DNA of 12,053 bases, taken from assembly GCA_900546995.1 (NCBI GenBank), contig URFF01000053.1:1-12053 (forward strand), in the 5' to 3' direction. Numbering within the stretch: position 1 is the stretch's first letter; the number at the start of each line of letters is the position of its first letter. The position numbers and the translations under genes were made by a program. Positions 1 to 6,408 of this stretch are shown in pieces. This stretch comes from an uncultured Sutterella sp. GTDB lineage: Bacteria; Pseudomonadota; Gammaproteobacteria; Burkholderiales; Burkholderiaceae_F. Below the pieces are notes generated by a model that was not told where the DNA came from, did no database searches, and worked only from the letters and a program-made list of their open reading frames with translations.

Positions 1-16
1 GACGGATACCCCTTCG

Positions 17-1381
17 TTGTTTACCCAGAATGCATCGCCTCGAAAAGCCCGAATTGTCGTGGGCTTTTCCGGCGGCAGGGACTCTGTTGCGCTTTTAAAT
101 GCATTGTGTCTTTTAAAGAAAAAGCGTAATACGCCGATTGACGAAATTTTGGCTCTTCACGTTCATCACGCACTCAGCCCAAATGCGAATAAGTGGGCGA
201 AGTTTTGCCGTGAAATGGCACAAGACCTCAATGTGCCTTTCAAAGTCACCTATGTCACGGTTAAAACGACCGGCGAGGGGATTGAAGCGGCCGCGCGCAA
301 GGCCCGTTACGAGGCGTTGGTAAAGGCCGCTAAGGCCTTTAATGCGTCAATGATCATGACGGCTCATCATGAGGAAGACCGTTTGGAAACCTTTTTAATT
401 CAATGGATGCGGGGAGCCGGTGTCGAGGGGTTGGCCACATTTCCCTTGGTGCGAGAAACCGATGGCGTTGCTTTGGTGCGTCCGTGGCTACATATCGCTA
501 GACCCTTACTTGAACGTTTCCTTGAATTGAAAAACTTGAGTTGGGTAGACGATGAAAGTAATGCCGATACCACGTATCTGAGAAATGCGATACGGCATGA
601 GGTATTGCCCGTCATGGATAAAATTCGTCCGGGTTTTCGTCAGGCTGCCGCTCGCTCGGTGGAGCTTGTTGCTCAAACGTCAGAACTTTTAAAAGAAGTG
701 GCTTCTGAAGACCTAGAGAAAGTTCGACTTGATTCCAATACGTTAAGTATTCCCGCTTTAATGGCGCTATCGCCTATGCGTCAGTCCTTGGTGCTCAGAG
801 CGTGGTTTGAAAGCTTCTCATTGGTGCCCCCGGGAAAAGCACGGTTGGAGGAAGCGTTACGTCAAGCTCGAGAAACGCATAGTGACACAAAACTCGCGTT
901 TCGGATTGACAACATGGAAATGCGCCGACACGGTGCCCGGTTGGTGATGCGAGAAGCGGTCGCACCCAAGCGGGACAATACGCTCATCCACACATTGGCT
1001 TGGAAGGGCGAGGGACGATACTCCGTGCCCAGTTGGAGTGGTGAGTTTGTTTTTACGGCGGTGCAAGGAAATGAATGGGGCGTGCCCGAGTCATTGTTAG
1101 CAGCCGCTGTTTTACAGGTTCGACCCCGTCGCGGTGGTGAGAAATTTAAGATTGCCCGCAACCGTCCTCGCAAAATGCTCAAAGCGCTTTACCAAGAGGC
1201 GGATATTGCTGAGTATGATCGTGCAGCATTGCCGCTATTATGGGCGGGCTCTGATCTGATTTTCGCCGCCGGAATTGGCTCGGATGTTCGTTATTTAAGT
1301 GAGGATCCGCAGCAAACGCGATACCGCATTTCGTGGCGGCCCGATGCGACGCTATTGACTTTGATGCAAGAAAAGAATTAA
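17..1381 (+). CDS. tilS: tRNA(Ile)-lysidine synthase TilS, 5' end at window edge
   Basis: This enzyme uses ATP and lysine to convert C34 of tRNA-Ile(CAU) to lysidine in the cytoplasm, so that AUA is read as isoleucine. The PP-loop SGGRDS lies at residues 18-23, followed by HVHHALSPNA (48-57), GIEAAARKARYEAL (88-101), the AHH..ET block (116-125) and DDESN..YLRN (178-190). The C-terminal third (about 370-440, with PRRGG, KLLK-like RKMLKALYQE and an AAGIG ending) fits the TilS substrate-binding domain. The length of 454 residues is normal for the family. The start is uncertain: TTG at 17 puts the P-loop where E. coli TilS has it, but no good ribosome site precedes it and the frame is open to the left edge, so the true start may lie outside. 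The canonical DDQ of the second motif reads E-D-R here. A strong terminator follows nine bases after the stop codon. Confidence 0.95.
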   Translation: MFTQNASPRKARIVVGFSGGRDSVALLNALCLLKKKRNTPIDEILALHVHHALSPNANKWAKFCREMAQDLNVPFKVTYVTVKTTGEGIEAAARKARYEALVKAAKAFNASMIMTAHHEEDRLETFLIQWMRGAGVEGLATFPLVRETDGVALVRPWLHIARPLLERFLELKNLSWVDDESNADTTYLRNAIRHEVLPVMDKIRPGFRQAAARSVELVAQTSELLKEVASEDLEKVRLDSNTLSIPALMALSPMRQSLVLRAWFESFSLVPPGKARLEEALRQARETHSDTKLAFRIDNMEMRRHGARLVMREAVAPKRDNTLIHTLAWKGEGRYSVPSWSGEFVFTAVQGNEWGVPESLLAAAVLQVRPRRGGEKFKIARNRPRKMLKALYQEADIAEYDRAALPLLWAGSDLIFAAGIGSDVRYLSEDPQQTRYRISWRPDATLLTLMQEKN

Positions 1382-1389
1382 TTGCTGTT

Positions 1390-1422
1390 GGGCGCTTCTT
1401 TTTGGAAGCGCCCAAAATTTTT
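1390..1422 (+). terminator. Rho-independent terminator of tilS
   Basis: A perfect 9-bp stem GGGCGCTTC / GAAGCGCCC with a 6-base loop is followed by AAAATTTTT. It starts nine bases after the tilS stop codon and faces the convergent tRNA-Arg gene. Confidence 0.85.
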
Positions 1423-1430
1423 CACATATG

Positions 1431-1460
1431 AAAATGCCTTGATCAAACGATCAAGGCATT
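1431..1460 (-). terminator. Terminator of the first tRNA-Arg gene
   Basis: A perfect 12-bp stem AATGCCTTGATC / GATCAAGGCATT with a 4-base loop sits six bases beyond the 3' CCA of the tRNA. Read on the minus strand it ends in TTTTC. It would also stop any transcript reading through from the dehydrogenase upstream. Confidence 0.8.
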
Positions 1461-1462
1461 GA

Positions 1463-1544
1463 AATTTGGTGCGCCGGGTAGGATTCGAACCCGCGACCCC
1501 CTGGTTCGTAGCCAGGTACTCTATCCAACTGAGCTACCGGCGCG
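1463..1544. repeat. 82-bp exact direct repeat, left copy (tRNA-Arg)
   Basis: Identity with 8980-9061 covers the tRNA gene plus four bases beyond CCA and one base 5' of the tRNA. Both copies have the same orientation, 7517 bases apart. Confidence 0.9.
1467..1543 (-). tRNA. tRNA-Arg (anticodon ACG), copy 1
   Basis: The minus strand folds as a 77-nt cloverleaf with encoded CCA. It has a 7-bp acceptor GCGCCGG/CCGGCGC, D-stem GCTC/GAGT, anticodon stem CCTGG/CCAGG with loop CTACGAA (anticodon ACG, normally edited to ICG to read CGU/CGC/CGA), and T-loop TTCGAAT. The T-stem GCGGG/CCTAC holds a C50-A64 mismatch and a G51-U63 wobble. The second copy at 8984-9060 is identical. It lies 18 bases after the dehydrogenase stop codon with no terminator between, but has its own promoter. 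Confidence 0.97.
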
Positions 1545-1553
1545 CAGACTGCT

Positions 1554-1582
1554 ATTATCTACTAATGTTTAGAAAAATGCAA
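1554..1582 (-). promoter_or_regulatory. Sigma-70-like promoter of tRNA-Arg copy 1
   Basis: On the minus strand a -35-like TTGCAT is spaced 17 bases from a -10-like GATAAT, placing the transcript start a few bases before the tRNA 5' end. The promoter lies over the last codons and stop of the upstream dehydrogenase gene. Confidence 0.6.
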
Positions 1583-2395
1583 ATTTTTTGTGTTTTCGCG
1601 ACTTGCCCAACGAATCACCCGCGAACTGATCGCTCGAACAAGACAACGTGGTGCAACCTGGCTAAGTACGGTCAGAAATTTGTTGAATACTCCTGGCACA
1701 CAAACGGCTTTTCTAGAAAAGAGTGCATCCAGACCGGCTTGAGCAACACAATCCGGTGATGATAAAAAAGCTTTAAATGGCCTAGTCGATGCAATGCCAG
1801 CCTGCTGCCAAAATTCTGTGTCGATAGGGCCGGGGCAAAGAGCAGTGACCGTAATGTCGCATCCTTTGACCTCTTCTCTTAGTGCTTCGCTAAATGAAAG
1901 CACATACGCTTTGCTTGCCGCATAGACTGAAAAGCCCGGACATGGCAAAAATGAAGCGATTGAGGCGACATTTAAGATTTTTCCCGAATGCTTTTTAAGC
2001 ATGTCGTCAAGAATAATTCGAGTCATTAACGTGGTGGCGCGAATATTGACGTCAATCATTGACGATAGTTCGGTAGCTGTAGAGTTTTCAATCGCATCAA
2101 CTTTTCCCCATCCGGCGTTATTGACCAACAAGTCCACGTGGATATCGTTTGCTTTTTGCCAATTTTCAAACGCGATAATGGCTTCAGGTTCTGAAAAGTC
2201 AGACACAAAAATTTGAGTAGGCGTTTCAATTTCATGGGTTAAAGCCTCCAATTTGGCCTGGCTTCTTCCCATCAAAATCAAACGGTAGCCCTTTTGCGCT
2301 AAACGTTTCGAAAACTCACGCCCTAGCCCGCCGCTAGCACCCGTAATGAGCGCAACGGGGCGGGTAGATTTTGAAAATGAGCTATCGGCAAACAT
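1562..2395 (-). CDS. Short-chain dehydrogenase/reductase (classical SDR family)
   Basis: An NAD(P)-dependent oxidoreductase with a Rossmann fold; the substrate cannot be told. The cofactor loop TGASGGLG is at residues 18-25, NNAG at 92-95, and the catalytic set is N117, S145, Y158 and K162 (YAASK). PGPIDTEF (188-195) is the usual region after the active site. The length of 277 residues is normal. The C-terminal stretch PGVFNKFLTVLSQVAPRCLV resembles the DltE/YusZ-like branch of SDRs, which act on unknown substrates. The ATG overlaps the end of the upstream lipoprotein gene by 14 bases in another frame, so the two are probably one operon with coupled translation; only a weak ribosome site (GAAGAC) is visible. 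There is no terminator after the stop: the next element is tRNA-Arg, 18 bases on. Confidence 0.9.
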   Translation of the reverse strand: MFADSSFSKSTRPVALITGASGGLGREFSKRLAQKGYRLILMGRSQAKLEALTHEIETPTQIFVSDFSEPEAIIAFENWQKANDIHVDLLVNNAGWGKVDAIENSTATELSSMIDVNIRATTLMTRIILDDMLKKHSGKILNVASIASFLPCPGFSVYAASKAYVLSFSEALREEVKGCDITVTALCPGPIDTEFWQQAGIASTRPFKAFLSSPDCVAQAGLDALFSRKAVCVPGVFNKFLTVLSQVAPRCLVRAISSRVIRWASRENTKNLHFSKH

Positions 2396-3074
2396 CGCTT
2401 GTCTTCGGAACAGTTACAAGTGTTTTGGTGCCGTTTTGCGCATATAAATTGTCGATGGCTGCGTGCACCATGTAAGGAATAATGTCTTGAATTTGATTGC
2501 AAGAGGCCTCATGACGCACGGTCGCGGCAAAAACATCTTCACCAAGTTTCCCATTCATTTCATAAAGTGTCACTGTCAGAGAGCGCATATACATTTGTAC
2601 CGTATAGGGTCGTTCGACCCAAGCGATACCCGGGCCCATGCCGAAACCGCGGTAGTGGTGGTGAAAGCCGGGATGCCCCCAACCCCAGCCGCCTCCGAAT
2701 CCGACAACGGTGGCAGGAACCGTTTCGTAGGCGACAATTTGGCGTGACGGTTTAACAGACCAATCCACGCTTAATCGGTATTTTTCTCCTTGTCCTTTTG
2801 AGACAACGTCCATGTGAGCGAGGTTAAGCATGGATTCCAACCCCGTCTTAATTTGCAGGAAGATTGGATCTTTACCACTTTTGTTTTTAGCCGGAATAAC
2901 GGCAATTTTGTCTCCCCAATCGGGCATTGCGTGTAGCGTCGGATTGATGTCAGGCGTCATGGAAAGCTGCGACGCAACCGTGACTTCCGTCGTTACTGTT
3001 GGCGCTGCACAACCGGTCAGAGCGGCTAATCCCAAAAGCGCAACAACTAAATGAACACGAAGCGTTTTAATCAT
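2382..3074 (-). CDS. Outer-envelope lipoprotein, possibly DUF4136-like
   Basis: A 230-residue predicted lipoprotein of unknown function. The ATG at 3074 is preferred over an in-frame start further upstream. It is preceded by GAGGA at a short distance and gives a clean signal peptide: MIKTLR, a hydrophobic stretch, then the lipobox L19-T-G-C22. The mature part carries a conserved-looking segment DWGDKIAVIPAKN (52-64), a Gly/His/Trp-rich patch at 125-149, and a C-terminal alpha/beta stretch (TLYEMNGKLGEDVFAATVRHEA, about 169-190) of the kind seen in DUF4136-type envelope lipoproteins. That family assignment is weak and comes from overall pattern only. It is the first gene of an operon with the overlapping dehydrogenase downstream. 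Two perfect palindromes lie upstream. Confidence 0.8.
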   Translation of the reverse strand: MIKTLRVHLVVALLGLAALTGCAAPTVTTEVTVASQLSMTPDINPTLHAMPDWGDKIAVIPAKNKSGKDPIFLQIKTGLESMLNLAHMDVVSKGQGEKYRLSVDWSVKPSRQIVAYETVPATVVGFGGGWGWGHPGFHHHYRGFGMGPGIAWVERPYTVQMYMRSLTVTLYEMNGKLGEDVFAATVRHEASCNQIQDIIPYMVHAAIDNLYAQNGTKTLVTVPKTSDVCR

Positions 3075-3112
3075 GCCATCCTCAATCAGCAAAATTTCAG
3101 AAAAAAATATAA

Positions 3113-3126
3113 CACAATGGATTGTG
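3113..3126. promoter_or_regulatory. Palindrome CACAAT-N2-ATTGTG upstream of lipoprotein gene
   Basis: Perfect 6-bp arms separated by two bases, 39 bases before the lipoprotein start codon and just upstream of the AT-rich stretch TTATATT on the minus strand, which could act as a -10. No good -35 is seen, so this may be a regulator site. The regulator is unknown. Confidence 0.35.
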
Positions 3127-3140
3127 CGAAATGCTGACAA

Positions 3141-3155
3141 AAGTTTTCAAAACTT
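3141..3155. promoter_or_regulatory. 15-bp palindrome AAGTTTT-C-AAAACTT
   Basis: Perfect 7-bp arms around one central base, about 67 bases upstream of the lipoprotein start. It has no U-tract, so it is more like a protein-binding dyad than a terminator. Confidence 0.3.
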
Positions 3156-3168
3156 AAACGAACGATAG

Positions 3169-3203
3169 AAAAAAGCACAGCCTGCGTAGGGAGGCTGTGC
3201 TTT
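3169..3203 (-). terminator. Terminator of the permease operon
   Basis: On the minus strand the 12-bp stem AAAGCACAGCCT / AGGCTGTGCTTT with an 8-base loop is followed by a run of six T. It begins 24 bases after the permease stop codon. Confidence 0.88.
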
Positions 3204-3226
3204 AACTTGGCTAATAAACTTAATAG

Positions 3227-4519
3227 CTAAGAGCGCATCTTTTGCATGTGCGGTTTGTATAGCATGAAATAAAACGGTACCGCAACGACAAGTGCACCCA
3301 AACCGATAGCCAGTTGCTGTAACGACACCTGAGTACAGAAGACAATGCTGATGAGAATGGCCAAAATCGGTATGGTGTTTCCGAAGGGAAGCTTAAAGGA
3401 GCGTGGAGCGTCCTTCATTGTCTTACGGAAAACCATGACCGCCAAGCAAGTCGGAATGTACTGAGCAAAGCGCGCAACCACACTGATTGCAGCAAGTGTC
3501 GTAAAAGTTCCTGTCATATTGATTGCCATGGCAATGAGCGCAGAGACGATGATGCACCAGTACGGAGCGCCAAAGCGGTTTTGTCGCGTCATGACAGCGG
3601 GTAACATGTGCTTTTCAGCCAGCGCCAAACCGCTTCTAGGTGTAATGAATGATGATGCGATGCAGATGCCACCGATGGAAATGAGGGTACCTGCAGCGAT
3701 AATGATGCCGCCGATCGGACCGCAAATCTTCGCAAAGGCATCTTGAACCGGCACAGAACTTTCTGACAAAGCCGGTCCCATCACACCGATGCAGATGGCT
3801 AGCAGCAGGAAGTAGACAACCGAGCAGAAAAAGAGCGTGATGATGGTTGCCTTGGGAAGATCTTTTTTAGGATCTTTCATGTCGCCAGCAACCACGCAAA
3901 TTCCCTCAAAGCCTGTGAAGGCGTAAAAAAGGAGAATGGCGGTACTGCCGAACGTTTCCATTGAATAGGTTGTCGTTACCGGGGTGACGAAATTGCCACC
4001 ATCAATAAAGAAGATACCCACAGCAATGAAAAGAACCAGTGGAATGACCTTACCGATGGTGATGGCGTTTTGAATGATCTTAAAGGACTGAACACCACAT
4101 AGGTTTAGCGCCGACAATATGGCAATCAAACTCATGGAAATCACGTTTTTCATGAAGACCGTGTTCCATTCAGGGAAGATGCCCAGTAGTGCCGTGGCAA
4201 AACCCACACTCATTGTGGCAAAGGCGATAATGCGTGTTGCCCAGGTAATGAAGCCCACCTCGTAGCCCACGAAGTCGCCGAAAGCTTCCTTAGCGAAAAT
4301 GTATGGACCTCCGGTGTCTTTAAATAGAGAACTCGCTTCAGCAAAACACAGCGCAATGCAAAGGGCAAGCACCATGTCGAACACTAAAACGAGCAGACTC
4401 CATGGACCGAAAAGATCCATCGCTTTATTGGGCAGCAGGAAAACCCCTGAACCGATAATTCCATTGATTCCTAAAAAGATGATGCTCCAAAGGCCCAACT
4501 TGTTTTTAACGGCTTGCAT
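3227..4519 (-). CDS. APC-family amino acid/polyamine permease
   Basis: A 430-residue inner-membrane transporter with about twelve hydrophobic segments and few charges between them. TM1 holds the broken-helix substrate motif GINGIIGSGVFLLP (17-30), followed by the TM2-TM3 region ending DTGGPYIFAKEAFG (68-81). TM6 has FYAFTGFEG (198-206), followed by the loop DMKDPKKDLPKA (213-224), which is typical of APC carriers for amino acids or amines. I chose ATG at 4519 because AGGAG lies 11 bases upstream; the GTG at 4531 would touch that site directly. The start is 24 bases after the stop of the PuuD-like gene, so the pair is probably one operon. The substrate is not certain: a polyamine, a gamma-glutamyl compound or a common amino acid are all possible. 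Confidence 0.92.
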   Translation of the reverse strand: MQAVKNKLGLWSIIFLGINGIIGSGVFLLPNKAMDLFGPWSLLVLVFDMVLALCIALCFAEASSLFKDTGGPYIFAKEAFGDFVGYEVGFITWATRIIAFATMSVGFATALLGIFPEWNTVFMKNVISMSLIAILSALNLCGVQSFKIIQNAITIGKVIPLVLFIAVGIFFIDGGNFVTPVTTTYSMETFGSTAILLFYAFTGFEGICVVAGDMKDPKKDLPKATIITLFFCSVVYFLLLAICIGVMGPALSESSVPVQDAFAKICGPIGGIIIAAGTLISIGGICIASSFITPRSGLALAEKHMLPAVMTRQNRFGAPYWCIIVSALIAMAINMTGTFTTLAAISVVARFAQYIPTCLAVMVFRKTMKDAPRSFKLPFGNTIPILAILISIVFCTQVSLQQLAIGLGALVVAVPFYFMLYKPHMQKMRS

Positions 4520-4543
4520 GATGAATATCACTCCTAACCGTCA

Positions 4544-5278
4544 CTATTGAGCACTTTGCTTCACACGCTCGATGAAGTCAACAAAAAGCTGCTTCATTTC
4601 TTCGTGTTCCGGCCACATGTTTTCCGGATGCCATTGCACAGCAACCACCGAGGTCCCGTCTTGGCTTTCAATTCCTTCAATTACACCATCGGGAGCTTGA
4701 GCCGTAACTTTAAGGCCTTCACCCAACTGATGAACCGCTTGGTGATGGCGCGAGTTGACCTTTACTCGGTCGCCGAGCGTTTTAAAAAGGCAAGAGCCTT
4801 CAGATACGCGAACTTCATGAACCGGGTAGGAGCCGAGTGCTTGTTGGGCGTGTTGAATATACGCTTCGGAGCACTGTGAGCGCAGATCTTGCCAGACGGA
4901 ACCACCAAGAGCGATATTGATAATCTGGCAACCACGGCAGATTCCAAAGAGAGGTTTTCCGGCTTCATGAGCGGCCTTAATTAAACCAATCTCAAAGGCG
5001 TCGCGCTTGTAGTTTGTGCGTCCAAGCGCCCAGACAGGTTGCTCACCGAAAAACTCCGGATCCACATCGGGTCCTCCAGGAATGATTAAACCATCAAACA
5101 AATCCAGATAGTCTTCGGGACGCGCATTAGCAACGTCGGCAAGAATAATGGGGATGGCACCGAGCTCGGCGATAACCTCAACAAGCTGACGAGGAGCAAA
5201 GGGTGCAAGTTTAAGGTTGGTGACGTGCGAGATTTCCGGCATCGTATCGGCCGTGATGGCAATCCGCATCTTTTTCAT
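4544..5278 (-). CDS. Gamma-glutamyl hydrolase, peptidase C26 / PuuD-like
   Basis: A cytoplasmic class I glutamine amidotransferase-fold hydrolase, 244 residues, of the family that cleaves gamma-glutamyl bonds (for example gamma-glutamyl-GABA in putrescine breakdown). The IIPGGPDVDP block (65-74) is typical of PuuD-like proteins. The nucleophile C114 sits in GICRGCQ. NSRHHQAV (175-182) and the WHPE pair H217/E219 complete the site. AAAGGA lies about nine bases before the ATG. It is the first gene of a two-gene operon with an APC permease, which suggests uptake followed by deamidation of a gamma-glutamyl amine or amide. The puuA, puuB and puuC partners of the E. coli pathway are not in the window, so the exact substrate is inference. 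Confidence 0.9.
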   Translation of the reverse strand: MKKMRIAITADTMPEISHVTNLKLAPFAPRQLVEVIAELGAIPIILADVANARPEDYLDLFDGLIIPGGPDVDPEFFGEQPVWALGRTNYKRDAFEIGLIKAAHEAGKPLFGICRGCQIINIALGGSVWQDLRSQCSEAYIQHAQQALGSYPVHEVRVSEGSCLFKTLGDRVKVNSRHHQAVHQLGEGLKVTAQAPDGVIEGIESQDGTSVVAVQWHPENMWPEHEEMKQLFVDFIERVKQSAQ

Positions 5279-5322
5279 GATTATTGTCCTTTCCGGATTT
5301 TACCGATTTGTAGAAATGACAG

Positions 5323-5350
5323 GTTTTAGAATGCAGAGTAGGTTTGTCAG
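5323..5350 (-). promoter_or_regulatory. Candidate promoter of the hydrolase-permease operon
   Basis: On the minus strand CTGACA (5 of 6 to the -35 consensus) is separated by 16 bases from TAAAAC (4 of 6). It would give a leader of roughly 40 bases before the hydrolase ATG. The -10 is weak. Confidence 0.35.
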
Positions 5351-5409
5351 TTTAACTATTCGGGTTTTGAACGAAAATAAGTAAAAAACGGTAGTTCTCT
5401 AAAAAACAT

Positions 5410-5434
5410 AAGCAATTAACGGTATTGCTTTTTT
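5410..5434 (-). terminator. Possible terminator downstream of lpxH
   Basis: A 7-bp stem AAGCAAT / ATTGCTT with a 7-base loop. On the minus strand it is followed by ATGTTTTTT; on the plus strand by a direct T-run (5429-5434). It lies about 100 bases after the lpxH stop, so its assignment to lpxH is tentative. Confidence 0.4.
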
Positions 5435-5531
5435 GTGTAGCGTTAAAGTTCAACTAAATGATGTTTGTAGGCAGAAGAATGCCTACAGAAGAATTAGATC
5501 GCTTCAAAAGCGACAAGGAATGGCACAAGCG

Positions 5532-6305
5532 CTAGAAACTCAAATAGACAGGTGTTTTTTCTTCAAACACGAGGCACGAACCACCGAAATGACTGTCAGC
5601 TTGATGCCGCCAGTCGCCCAACACGTATCGTGAAAGAGTGGGGGTTAGTGAAATTTGACCGGGACGGTGGGTATGTCCGTGAATGATCATATCCGCTGAC
5701 GTTAAACGGGCAGCCTCGATAACTGCGGCCGCCTCAACGTCCATTTCCTCTGCTTTCTTGTTGTTTTTTTGTGTTCGGCTTTTCATTCGGGCATTGTGAG
5801 CAATGCTTAAACGTTTTTTGAGCGGAAAACGTAGCATTAACCATTGCCACCAAACACTACGCACCTTACGTCGTAGTTTTTGATAATCCACGTCTTTCGT
5901 GCACCAAAGATCGCCGTGCGAAAGCAGTAACGTTTGGTTTTGATAGCGGGCGATGGTGGGATCGGCTAAAAGCGTCGCCCCCATGGCATGCATTAAACGG
6001 TCGGAAACCATAAAGTCTCGGTTTCCGTGCATAAAGTAGATGGAATGTGTTTGACTGAACTGCTTTAGAGGCTCAATCACCGCTTTTGCCGTAAATAAGG
6101 CGTCGTCGCCCACCCAATAGTCAAAAAAATCGCCCAAAATAACGAGTTCTTTCCGTTTCTCAGCCACCGTATCCAAAAAAGTTTTAAAAGCTTCAACTTC
6201 ACCGTGATCTTCGGAGTTCAAATGCAAATCGGAAATAAAACAAGGATCTGTGAGTGTAATTTCGTGAACTTTCGGTGAATTGGTGGGGCAGGCAAATAAG
6301 GGCAT
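5532..6305 (-). CDS. lpxH: UDP-2,3-diacylglucosamine diphosphatase LpxH
   Basis: LpxH removes UMP from UDP-2,3-diacylglucosamine to give lipid X, the fourth step of lipid A synthesis, at the inner face of the inner membrane. The metallophosphoesterase set is complete (numbering from ATG 6305): D26 and H28 in FISDLHL, D59 in GDFFDYW, N95-R-D97 in GNRD, H130 in SHGD, and H209-G-H211-T-H213. The basic insertion KKRLSIAHNARMKSRTQK (163-180) matches the LpxH lid region. From 6305 the protein has 257 residues, slightly longer than E. coli (about 240) because of an N-terminal tail. No clear ribosome site supports this start. The ATG at 6335 is possible, while the TTG at 6371 is unlikely because it lies inside the terminator of the upstream gene. 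A -10-like TAGAAT overlaps 6335, favouring 6305. Confidence 0.93.
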   Translation of the reverse strand: MPLFACPTNSPKVHEITLTDPCFISDLHLNSEDHGEVEAFKTFLDTVAEKRKELVILGDFFDYWVGDDALFTAKAVIEPLKQFSQTHSIYFMHGNRDFMVSDRLMHAMGATLLADPTIARYQNQTLLLSHGDLWCTKDVDYQKLRRKVRSVWWQWLMLRFPLKKRLSIAHNARMKSRTQKNNKKAEEMDVEAAAVIEAARLTSADMIIHGHTHRPGQISLTPTLSRYVLGDWRHQADSHFGGSCLVFEEKTPVYLSF

Positions 6306-6357
6306 GATGCATTTGGAATTAAACGACCGAAGCATTCTAACAAGTTTCTCGTCAACG

Positions 6358-6386
6358 AAAAAGCCGTTCAAAACGAACGGCTTTTT
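6358..6386 (-). terminator. Terminator of the C69 dipeptidase gene
   Basis: On the minus strand the 12-bp perfect stem AAAAAGCCGTTC / GAACGGCTTTTT with a 5-base loop ends in five T. It lies 22 bases after the dipeptidase stop and isolates lpxH from it. Confidence 0.85.
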
Positions 6387-6408
6387 CAGCTGTTGCTAGA
6401 AGTCTTGG

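Larger units (their letters stand above)
5281..5531. other. Gene-free gap between lpxH and the hydrolase operon
   Basis: I see no credible gene here. Besides the candidate promoter (5323-5350) and possible terminator (5410-5434) it holds two more hairpins: TGTAGGCA / TGCCTACA (5466-5487, 8-bp stem, 6-base loop) and TCGCTT / AAGCGA (5499-5513, 6-bp stem, 3-base loop). Neither has a U-tract. They may protect the 3' end of lpxH mRNA, or be part of a small RNA; this is not decidable by eye. Confidence 0.4.

Noticed and set aside
1466..1759. Plus-strand reading frame starting VRRVGFEPATPWFVARYS
   Set aside because: It is the complement of tRNA-Arg translated by accident, a familiar false gene; the rest is antisense to the SDR gene.
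5433..5633. 66-residue plus-strand frame downstream of lpxH
   Set aside because: It begins with GTG, has no ribosome site, and its second half is antisense to lpxH.
6306..6371. Longer LpxH start at TTG 6371
   Set aside because: It lies inside the terminator stem of the dipeptidase gene, has no ribosome site, and adds residues unlike any LpxH.
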